Shown: positions 57,880-64,000 of the stretch, piece by piece
Layout: each line of letters starts with the position of its first letter
How positions within the stretch are numbered: position 1 is the first letter of the stretch
Source of the DNA: Paenibacillus sp. IHBB 10380
GTDB taxonomy: Bacteria; Bacillota; Bacilli; Paenibacillales; Paenibacillaceae
Assembly (NCBI RefSeq): GCF_000949425.1
Contig: NZ_CP010976.1
Location: forward strand, 4,588,001-4,652,000
DNA: 64,000 nucleotides
Reading direction: 5' to 3'
Translations under genes and position numbers: made by a program
Notes under the pieces: model-generated
Told to the model about the DNA's origin: nothing
Databases searched by the model: none
The model's input: the letters and a program-made list of their open reading frames with translations, nothing else

Positions 57880-58693
57880 GGGAACGTCCCCTTTCCCAAA
57901 TCCAATACACAATGATAATGGAACCTACAATCCAAAGTAAGCAAACCGCTGCAAATAGCAAGCTACCGCTCGGCTTTTGAATCCACTCTACCCACTGGAA
58001 ATATTCAGGTCCTAATATGGAACCTCCCCCAAGCTTAATTACGACAAATAGACGTACCAGTTCAGCAGGATTGATAAAAGTCAAAGCCACCAACAATGGC
58101 TTAATCCATAAATACGGCAATAGTCCTAATACCGATATAAGAATGGTCGGCCAGCCAATGATGGCAAAGAACCATATCGATACAGAGATCGTTAATGCCT
58201 GCCAGCGATTTTTAGACAGAGATCCAATAAACAAAGCCACAGTTAAAAATAACATCACTAATCCACATGAAAAAACTAAAAATAGAAAATACGTCGTTGA
58301 ATCAAAACTTGTCCCAATGAATCCGCTTAAGAATCCCATAAGGCCATATCCGAAAGCTACGATAGTCAATAACACGATGGATAAACCTACGTATTTTCCA
58401 ACAATAAAAGACATGGTTCCCATAGGATAGGTTGATAATAGCTGCCAGCTTCCCTCTTCCTTTTCTGAGGTTAAGGAAAAGGATCCAAGGAACAGGGTCA
58501 TCAGCGGTAAAAGATATAAAATAAGACTTAACATGGAACCTGTAATTCCTGAGTATCCCTTAACGATATTTTGAGAATTAATAATCAATAAACTCAAACT
58601 AAACGTACAAAAGAGGATCAGGAAGGAATACGCCCAAGGATTACGAAATCCCATTTTAACTTCTCTTCTTGCCACTTGCATCATATCTATCAT
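57872..58693 (-). CDS. nosY: ABC transporter permease, NosY-like
   Basis: About 273 residues with six membrane helices. The sequence begins ...MMQVARREVKMGFRNPWAYSFLILF and includes SFSLTSEKEEGSWQLLSTYPM, typical of ABC-2-type NosY permeases. GGAG lies before the ATG at 58693. It lies between the NosL and NosF genes and forms the membrane part with NosF. Confidence 0.8.
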   Translation of the reverse strand: MIDMMQVARREVKMGFRNPWAYSFLILFCTFSLSLLIINSQNIVKGYSGITGSMLSLILYLLPLMTLFLGSFSLTSEKEEGSWQLLSTYPMGTMSFIVGKYVGLSIVLLTIVAFGYGLMGFLSGFIGTSFDSTTYFLFLVFSCGLVMLFLTVALFIGSLSKNRWQALTISVSIWFFAIIGWPTILISVLGLLPYLWIKPLLVALTFINPAELVRLFVVIKLGGGSILGPEYFQWVEWIQKPSGSLLFAAVCLLWIVGSIIIVYWIWERGRSRG

Positions 58694-58716
58694 GATCACA
58701 TCTCCAGCTTCTTTTG

Positions 58717-59259
58717 TTACTTGTGGCTTGAATCCTCGGTCATTTCACTATGACTGTCCATCTCTTCGCTCATATGCCCTTCTCCATCCATCATTTCCAT
58801 CATGTTCTGACTTTGTTTCCAATCATGGGCCGCCAGATCTTCAGCTTTCATGATTTTCCCTACACCTTGCTCTGCAATAAAAGCTTCCGCAGACTTTGTA
58901 TCCTTGAAGTTGACTATGCCATAGGCCATTGGAGTACGAAGTGAATCATCGTATACATAAGTTGCCTTATTAAACTCGATCCACTCTTTGTCGTTATAGT
59001 CACGAACGTAATCCATACCTATATTTTCAGTTCCATTTTGTTTTTTCCATTCATTCATACAACCAATATCATCAAATTTATAGTTTTTACCGTCTTTTGT
59101 CGTCAATTGTGTCGCAAAGGCATCATCCTTGATCTGCATTTTGCAAATAGCACAAATATCAACTTCTTCGTTAATCGGAAGCGCCTCGTATTTTTGCCCA
59201 CAGGCAGCCAATACTAACATCCCAAGTACCAGTACCAACACTGTTTTAATTTTTTTCAT
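58717..59259 (-). CDS. nosL: Copper-chaperone lipoprotein, NosL-like
   Basis: A 180-residue lipoprotein. Signal MKKIKTVLVLVLGMLVLAACG has lipobox LAAC. The NosL core has the metal-site motif CAICKMQIKDDAFATQL and FDDIGCMNEWKK, and ends in a Met/His-rich tail (MMEMMDGEGHMSEEMDSHSEM) suited to copper. The start at 59259 has GGGGG upstream and overlaps the nosD stop (ATGA). It would hand Cu(I) to the nitrous oxide reductase, which is not encoded here. Confidence 0.85.
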   Translation of the reverse strand: MKKIKTVLVLVLGMLVLAACGQKYEALPINEEVDICAICKMQIKDDAFATQLTTKDGKNYKFDDIGCMNEWKKQNGTENIGMDYVRDYNDKEWIEFNKATYVYDDSLRTPMAYGIVNFKDTKSAEAFIAEQGVGKIMKAEDLAAHDWKQSQNMMEMMDGEGHMSEEMDSHSEMTEDSSHK

Positions 59260-60620
59260 GAACGTAATACCCCCATATAGATAATTATAATAATAGACAC
59301 AAACAGTAGCATCCAACTGGTGACCATAACAGTCCCGTCCTTCTCAGCAGTCTCCATTGGAGTCGTTGTATTCAATTTCATTAACGGCGAGCTATCCGCA
59401 GACCAATGCTCACTGCCACTCGTAAACATATCACTTAAAAAGGTCATCCCAGGTGACTGAAAAAACAGCTGGTACGCAGAATTTCGACTAATTAAATTCT
59501 GGTAGAACGGGTTAATCTCATAAGGGATATCACTTATTCCATCCTGATTCAAATCTAATCCCTGAAAGGAATCCCAATAGTTCCCCTTCATTTCGTTATC
59601 TTTGCTGTCAATTGCCTCGGCTTCAATGACATTAGCAATAAATGCGTTACTATGAAATTGGTTACCCTCAGCACCCTTGAGCTGGATGCCTATGAAATTT
59701 CTAAGCACAGCGTTGTCTCTTAATTGATTCATAGATGATTGTTCCATGTAAATACCCACACGGTTACCTTCAACAATATTTCTCTCAATAGATGACTTAT
59801 GCACGTCATACAACAGAATACCTTGCGCATGAACATTCTTACTTTGTTTGAGGAAGGAATTATCGGACACCACTACATTCGTGACTCCCATAACCATGGC
59901 ACCCGTAATATTGTACTCTCCTTCATTGTCAGTGAGATGAGAACCATCGACATACATACAATGAATGCCGTAGCGCAAATGAAACAATTTGTTCTCGTTC
60001 ACCACTGTATTGCGGCTGTTCTCTAGATAGATACCATCCCGTAAATAAGAGATTTCATTGTACTCAATCTGATTGTCATGGGAGTTGTAAAGATCGATCC
60101 CGTTGCCCCTGTTTCCAGCCCCCGCACCTTTAGGTATAAACCACTTAATGGCGTTATTCTGAATGATTCCCTTATTTGCATCACGAAGCCTGATTCCATA
60201 TCCTCGTGTAAGGATTCTAAGATTCTCTAATGTTACTTCGTCCCCAGTCACTTCGATTGCCGTTGATTCACCATCCGTATTATGCTGAATGTTTATTCCT
60301 TGTAGCTTAACTCCATTCGAATGAATCGCGATGGCTGATTCTTGGGTATTGTTTAACAGAGTCACAGATCCATCCCCACGAATAGAAAGTTTCTTATTAA
60401 TGATGACTGGTCCTTGATAAGTACCAGAGTCAAGAACGATGGATGCCCCTGAACTGGACTGATCGATAATTTCTTGTAGGGAAATCATAGGTTCGCTGGA
60501 AGATGAGCTTGCAAAAGTTTTAATAGAAAAAACAGGTGTTATAAATGCTACATTGAACAAGATCAAAAAAACGACTATATGAAGTATGTATCGGCGATAA
60601 TATTTCATATCAATGGTCAT
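59256..60620 (-). CDS. nosD: NosD-like parallel beta-helix protein
   Basis: A 454-residue exported protein. An N-terminal signal/anchor (YILHIVVFLILFNVAFITPVFS) precedes a right-handed beta-helix built of NosD-type repeats (GIQLKGAEGNQFHSN, GIYLENSRNTVVNEN, GNYWDSFQGLDLNQDGISDIPYEINPFY), and the C-terminus ends with a membrane helix. NosD is needed for assembly of the copper site in nitrous oxide reductase. Its ATG has no own ribosome binding site and overlaps the stop of a 24-codon gene (ATGA), so its translation is probably coupled to it. Confidence 0.88.
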   Translation of the reverse strand: MTIDMKYYRRYILHIVVFLILFNVAFITPVFSIKTFASSSSSEPMISLQEIIDQSSSGASIVLDSGTYQGPVIINKKLSIRGDGSVTLLNNTQESAIAIHSNGVKLQGINIQHNTDGESTAIEVTGDEVTLENLRILTRGYGIRLRDANKGIIQNNAIKWFIPKGAGAGNRGNGIDLYNSHDNQIEYNEISYLRDGIYLENSRNTVVNENKLFHLRYGIHCMYVDGSHLTDNEGEYNITGAMVMGVTNVVVSDNSFLKQSKNVHAQGILLYDVHKSSIERNIVEGNRVGIYMEQSSMNQLRDNAVLRNFIGIQLKGAEGNQFHSNAFIANVIEAEAIDSKDNEMKGNYWDSFQGLDLNQDGISDIPYEINPFYQNLISRNSAYQLFFQSPGMTFLSDMFTSGSEHWSADSSPLMKLNTTTPMETAEKDGTVMVTSWMLLFVSIIIIIYMGVLRS

Positions 60621-60691
60621 TCATGTGGCGCTACCGTCGATAGGACTCCCAAATATCGCCACCAGACATCATATAAAAAATTTCCTTTCAA
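60617..60691 (-). CDS. Small 24-codon gene coupled to nosD
   Basis: TTG start with AGAGGAGG seven bases upstream, then MKGNFLYDVWWRYLGVLS and TVAPHE, ending in TGA. The stop overlaps the nosD ATG in ATGA. The strong ribosome binding site here, none before nosD and the overlap together support translation. I do not recognise the peptide; it could be a leader for coupling or a short membrane-associated peptide. Confidence 0.6.
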   Translation of the reverse strand: MKGNFLYDVWWRYLGVLSTVAPHE

Positions 60692-60780
60692 AGTGGATTC
60701 CTCCTCTGCTTTATTGGCTGTCCCGAGGGATTATCAAAAGCGTTATCATTTATATTTAAGTGTACCTAATAAGCTATTTT

Positions 60781-60806
60781 TTCCATATAGCTCGATATAG
60801 CTATAG
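60781..60806. promoter_or_regulatory. Direct repeat AGCTATA upstream of the nos-like operon
   Basis: On the minus strand AGCTATATCG-AGCTATATG gives two AGCTATA copies one helical turn apart (start to start about 10-11 bp), about 90 bases before the small coupled gene. A similar TATAGCT lies upstream of the histidine kinase (about 62438). The NarL-type regulator encoded next door is the obvious candidate to bind. Pattern-based only. Confidence 0.4.
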
Positions 60807-60848
60807 TCTTAAAGGAATTGTGTCTAATTTGTAGCATTCACAGAAAAC

Positions 60849-61508
60849 TTATTCCGTCCATTTGTTATCGTCTGGAATAAGCCCCTGTTCTAAGGCGTAT
60901 CTGGTAAGCTGTACGCGATTTTGAACTTGTAACTTCTTCAATATATTTTTCAAATGATTCTTTACGGTATACTCTGAAATACTGTATTTTTCAGAAATTT
61001 CTTTATTGGTCCAGCCAGTAGCAACACCATATAAAATATCCTGTTCTCTCGATGTTAATCGAACAATCGGTTCTCTTTTCTCAGTTAAAGAGACGTCTCT
61101 TAATATTTGATAAGCCACCTCTCTGCTCAAGGGTACTTCTTCATTTACAATAGAATGAAGGTATTTTAACCAGGTCGAAGGCTCAAGATTTTTCAGAAGA
61201 TATCCTTGCGCCCCTCGTTTCAAGGCCTCAAGCAGATGAATCATATCATCAGATACGGTGATCATTACGATTTTGACATACGGTAACATAAGCTTTATTC
61301 GTTGGGTTGCCTCTAGGCCATCCATAACCGGCATTTGAATATCCATCAGTATTAAATCCGGAAGCCACTGTTCTGTAAATTCAATGGCCTGTTGACCACT
61401 GGTCACAACTCCAATAACTTCAAAGCTCTTATCCATCGACAATATGTCACATATAGCCTCTCTTGCATGTGAGCTATCGTCCACGACCAATACACGGGTG
61501 TGCGTCAT
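60849..61508 (-). CDS. NarL/LuxR-family response regulator
   Basis: A 219-residue regulator: receiver domain (phosphoacceptor Asp in LPDLILMDIQMPVMDG; Lys near KRGAQGYLLK) and LuxR-type HTH (LTSREQDILYGVATGWTNKEISEKYSISEYTVKNHL). The ATG overlaps the kinase stop. It lies upstream of and in the same direction as the nos-like operon but is separated by about 160 bases with candidate sites, so it may activate that operon. Confidence 0.9.
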   Translation of the reverse strand: MTHTRVLVVDDSSHAREAICDILSMDKSFEVIGVVTSGQQAIEFTEQWLPDLILMDIQMPVMDGLEATQRIKLMLPYVKIVMITVSDDMIHLLEALKRGAQGYLLKNLEPSTWLKYLHSIVNEEVPLSREVAYQILRDVSLTEKREPIVRLTSREQDILYGVATGWTNKEISEKYSISEYTVKNHLKNILKKLQVQNRVQLTRYALEQGLIPDDNKWTE

Positions 61509-62344
61509 CCTATTTCACCCTCTTTGGTCAATTCGACAATAGTGTATTGATGATCTCTTTCTAACTGCAATCTCCAGTTCATATTTTCAGTTCTTTCCTT
61601 CATAATATTTAATCCATATCGATCCTTAAGTTGGAATTGATCCATCTCAAATCCTTTACCATTATCTTTAATTGTTACTTTCCAGCTGTATTCGTCTCCT
61701 TCTCCGTGTATCCACCCTTTTGATGCCACCGCGTGCTTCTCAATATTCACGATAGCCTCTTGGATGCAGGCAAGAAGCTCTACCTTTTCTTTCGGGTTTA
61801 ATGCATAATCGGGAATGCTCCAATCCACATCCATATCAAGAAGTACTTCATCAGCCATTCTCCGTACTTTATTATCCAGGGATTCGTTAGATATAAGTGC
61901 CTCATCTGCTGCAGGGTCGTATCTTAAATTGGCAATAGCCTGACGAACATAACAGTTCACTTCGTGAACAGTTTTTCTAATTTTATAGACCTCCTGAAGG
62001 TGATGCTCCCGTTCTTCATGAACTTCCAATCGATCTACCTTTACTGACAATAAAAAAAGTGATTGTGCAATACCATCATGAAGCTCTATGGCCAATTTTT
62101 CCCTTGCTTCAAGTGCACTTTTAGCTGCTCGTTCGTGCTCCAATTCCCGTTGAATCTGCTCCAGCATGTGAAAGAGTTTATTCAACAACGTTATACTTAG
62201 CACATAGACAATTAAGGGAGTAATCCAGTTGCCAATTTCCATGGATATGTAGGATAACAAATACTCATGTCTGACATATTCCCATACACCAAGTGTTACT
62301 GTAGGTATAAATAAAATCATCCATTTAATTTGCTTGTATGTCAT
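61505..62344 (-). CDS. NarL-type sensor histidine kinase
   Basis: A 279-residue kinase: two membrane helices (WMILFIPTVTLGVWEYV; WITPLIVYVLSITLLNKL), a coiled coil, HisKA_3 box KLAIELHDGIAQSLFLLSVKVDRL (His near 96) and an HATPase domain (LLACIQEAIVNIEKHA; VTIKDNGKGFEM). No separate sensor domain is present beyond the helices and loop. It pairs with the response regulator. The stimulus is unknown; oxygen or nitrogen oxides would fit the context. Confidence 0.88.
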   Translation of the reverse strand: MTYKQIKWMILFIPTVTLGVWEYVRHEYLLSYISMEIGNWITPLIVYVLSITLLNKLFHMLEQIQRELEHERAAKSALEAREKLAIELHDGIAQSLFLLSVKVDRLEVHEEREHHLQEVYKIRKTVHEVNCYVRQAIANLRYDPAADEALISNESLDNKVRRMADEVLLDMDVDWSIPDYALNPKEKVELLACIQEAIVNIEKHAVASKGWIHGEGDEYSWKVTIKDNGKGFEMDQFQLKDRYGLNIMKERTENMNWRLQLERDHQYTIVELTKEGEIG

Positions 62345-62660
62345 GTTTCTTCTCCTTTAAGAGTAACTAGCAATCTCTTTATATCTATTTCAAGCATAAC
62401 TTTCTTTAGAGAATTGGACATGACTCAATAGAGCTATAAATATAGAAGATACAATTATCAATTGTAGACATTTTATGACAACTAAATGGAACTGAGCACG
62501 CATCAACATAACCTCTTGTCGATACGACAATAAAGACCGATTTTTTTGTCGGCCCGAATGAAGAAGTTAATATTCTTTTCGCTGACACGATCAATTCTGC
62601 TAGTGACTACCAATAACTCTGACTCTTAAACCGAAAAATGATTAATACATCTGTAAATTT
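62345..62660. promoter_or_regulatory. Region upstream of the histidine kinase
   Basis: Non-coding. Contains TATAGCTCTATT on the minus strand (about 62430-62441) resembling the repeat upstream of the nos-like operon, and a dyad TTGTCG-AT-CGACAA-like element (62518-62531). I see no gene. Confidence 0.35.
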
Positions 62661-62698
62661 AATGAAACACTCCACCTCTAAGGCGGAGTGTTTCATTA
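62661..62698 (-). terminator. Terminator of the right-end MFS gene
   Basis: AATGAAACACTCC and GGAGTGTTTCATT form a 13-bp stem around a short loop; AAATTT follows on the minus strand, so the T run is weak. Confidence 0.75.
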
Positions 62699-62779
62699 AA
62701 AACCAACTTACCCTATTCATTCCCAGTTCTTATTCCCAATTCGCACCTTCAAAACTTAGTATATCGTCCTATATTCCGT

Positions 62780-64000
62780 CTATAATTTACTAAACGACCT
62801 TACGGGTGTAATCCGAATACTCGCGAATAAACTCATTATTATTAACAAGAGATGAAATCCCATCGTTACAATCAATCCGGATTGCATCGTCATTCCTGCA
62901 ACCTGACTAACAGCAAGAATGGCACCGCCTATACCGATGACCACACCCGGTGTAAAAGAATCCGCAAATTGCAGATTGGCAGAAGTCTCACCAGCGCCTT
63001 CTTCTCCAGTATGAGCAAATGCTACCGCTCCGCTAGTCGGATGTGCCAATCCCATTCCGATGCCCGCTATGATTTGCCCAATAACGGCTAAGATAGTCGT
63101 TACGCTTGGAATCCAAAACACGACTGCAATTCCAAGTGTAAGCAGTAGCACACCCACGATAATTCTTCTATTACGCCCACGACCCTGATCTGCCGAATCC
63201 CATCGTCCTTGCAGATAAGCAAAGACACACCAACTCAGTGCGGCGCTGGCCACAATTAATCCGGCCTGATCGGGAGTCCTACCTTTCACATCTATCAGAG
63301 CTAATACTAAGAAATTCTGTGTGCTGACATATGCGGCGAAGAACAGCCCGCGTGTTGCTAGAATAGCTGGCATACCTCTTCGAAATATAAGAGTTCCCTT
63401 AGGTAGCAGCTTGCGTAGTGGATATGCCATTAACGCTAAGCCGGCAATGACTAAGACAATCCCCGTAATTTTCGGCAGCATGCCAAGACCAACCAAGAAC
63501 ATCCCTGTACCCATCGTTAATAATACGGCCCTCCATGTATCGGCAGCTCCGCTTCCCTCTTGTGCACCCTGTGCCCTTAATTTCCTAAAGGCCGGTAGGC
63601 TAAGCAGTGCTGACAGAATCAGGATAGGCAATATTCCCCAGAAAACAAACCGCCAAGACCACTGCTCTGCAATAATACCGGCCACGTATGGACCGAGCAT
63701 GGACGGAAGAACATAGGCAGTACCGAATGCTCCGAGTATCTTGGCACGCAATTCATCGGGGTAACTTAATGATATCGCAGTGTACACGCAAGTCATCATA
63801 GCACCGGCACCCAAGCCCTGCATCGCTCGTGCGCCTATCATCATATACATGTCGCTTGCAATCGCAGCAACGACCAGCCCTACGATAAACAACAGAAGTG
63901 CGAAAGTAAACGGTGTAGCAAGTCCTTGTCTATCAATGATACGACCGACGACCAAGGTGCCAATGATCTGGGCAAGGAGATAAGTACTGAATATCCAACC
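62780..64000 (-). CDS. MFS drug-type transporter, partial (cut by window edge)
   Basis: The frame stays open to base 64000 on the minus strand and begins beyond the window; about 407 codons are seen. It shows FSTYLLAQIIGTLVVGRIIDRQG (motif A-like) and GARAMQGLGAGAMMTCVYTAISLSYPDELRAKIL. It is closely related to the MFS protein at 54489 (shared SYPDELR-KIL-AF--AYVLP). Several membrane helices, C-terminus intact. Substrate unknown; a regulator would lie outside the window. Confidence 0.85.
   Translation of the reverse strand, partial: GWIFSTYLLAQIIGTLVVGRIIDRQGLATPFTFALLLFIVGLVVAAIASDMYMMIGARAMQGLGAGAMMTCVYTAISLSYPDELRAKILGAFGTAYVLPSMLGPYVAGIIAEQWSWRFVFWGILPILILSALLSLPAFRKLRAQGAQEGSGAADTWRAVLLTMGTGMFLVGLGMLPKITGIVLVIAGLALMAYPLRKLLPKGTLIFRRGMPAILATRGLFFAAYVSTQNFLVLALIDVKGRTPDQAGLIVASAALSWCVFAYLQGRWDSADQGRGRNRRIIVGVLLLTLGIAVVFWIPSVTTILAVIGQIIAGIGMGLAHPTSGAVAFAHTGEEGAGETSANLQFADSFTPGVVIGIGGAILAVSQVAGMTMQSGLIVTMGFHLLLIIMSLFASIRITPVRSFSKL

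Noticed and set aside
1..64000. CRISPR arrays, tRNA or rRNA genes
   Set aside because: No array of equal spacers and no tRNA- or rRNA-like segment was seen on either strand. The repeats at 8591-8733 are about 41 bp back-to-back units without distinct spacers.

Overview
The window looks like a low-to-moderate-GC Gram-positive chromosome, most likely Paenibacillus or a close relative. The signs are AGGAGG-type ribosome binding sites throughout, frequent TTG and GTG starts, a giant secreted protein ending in three S-layer homology repeats, a Bacillus-type sulfur operon (ytlI/ytmI/tcy/ytnI/ytnJ), a LipL-type octanoyltransferase and paired ECF sigma/anti-sigma genes. This is inferred from gene content only; no rRNA, tRNA, CRISPR array or origin was seen.

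Layout. 0-13 kb, nearly all minus strand: a sulfur-scavenging island. A GNAT gene (YtmI/SnaA-like) leads a cystine-type ABC transporter (TcyK, TcyL, TcyM, TcyN). Behind it lie a LysR regulator (YtlI-like) and a second operon: a YtnJ-like flavin monooxygenase, a peptide-type ABC transporter (binding protein, two permeases, fused double ATPase) and a YtnI-like glutaredoxin. Three gaps of this second operon hold palindromic tandem repeats. 13.2-19.4 kb: a ~2,060-residue secreted protein with lamin-tail-like domains, a calcineurin-like phosphoesterase and S-layer repeats. 19.7-26 kb: housekeeping genes (ald, a UbiA prenyltransferase, a phosphoglycerate mutase, a glycosyltransferase, a TVP38 membrane protein, lipL). 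26-33.3 kb: a one-module NRPS-like reductase (half C, A, PCP, reductase), a chemotaxis receptor behind a class I cyclic-di-GMP riboswitch, a truncated YjlB-like start and cysK.

33.4-47.4 kb: an AT-rich accessory island. Its core is a two-peptide class II lanthipeptide cluster on the minus strand, in transcription order lanM, a decayed third precursor gene, two intact precursors, an intrinsic terminator, a flavodoxin-like reductase, lanT (C39 protease/ABC exporter) and lanP (subtilisin). The leaders end in QGS/QGA-GDVxxE, as in enterococcal cytolysin and lichenicidin, yet each core has one Cys only, at its C-terminus, and many Ser/Thr. Together with the reductase this suggests a bicereucin-like product: one thioether ring per peptide and possibly D-Ala/D-Abu made by reducing dehydrated residues. 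A divergent LytTR regulator follows. Around the cluster lie remnants of IS30, IS4 (two), IS110 and IS5 elements, one complete but frameshifted IS256 copy with an 8-bp target duplication, and two copies of a small XRE regulator/membrane protein pair, one of them broken.

47.4-56.5 kb: two adjacent ECF sigma/anti-sigma pairs, one decayed and one intact, then tag, a small ion channel with a TVGH filter, pepT, an aldo/keto reductase and a MarR-MFS pair. 56.6-62.4 kb: nosD-nosL-nosY-nosF plus a TlpA-like thioredoxin and a NarL-type two-component system, without nosZ in the window. A 24-codon gene overlaps the nosD start by ATGA. A second MFS gene runs off the right edge.
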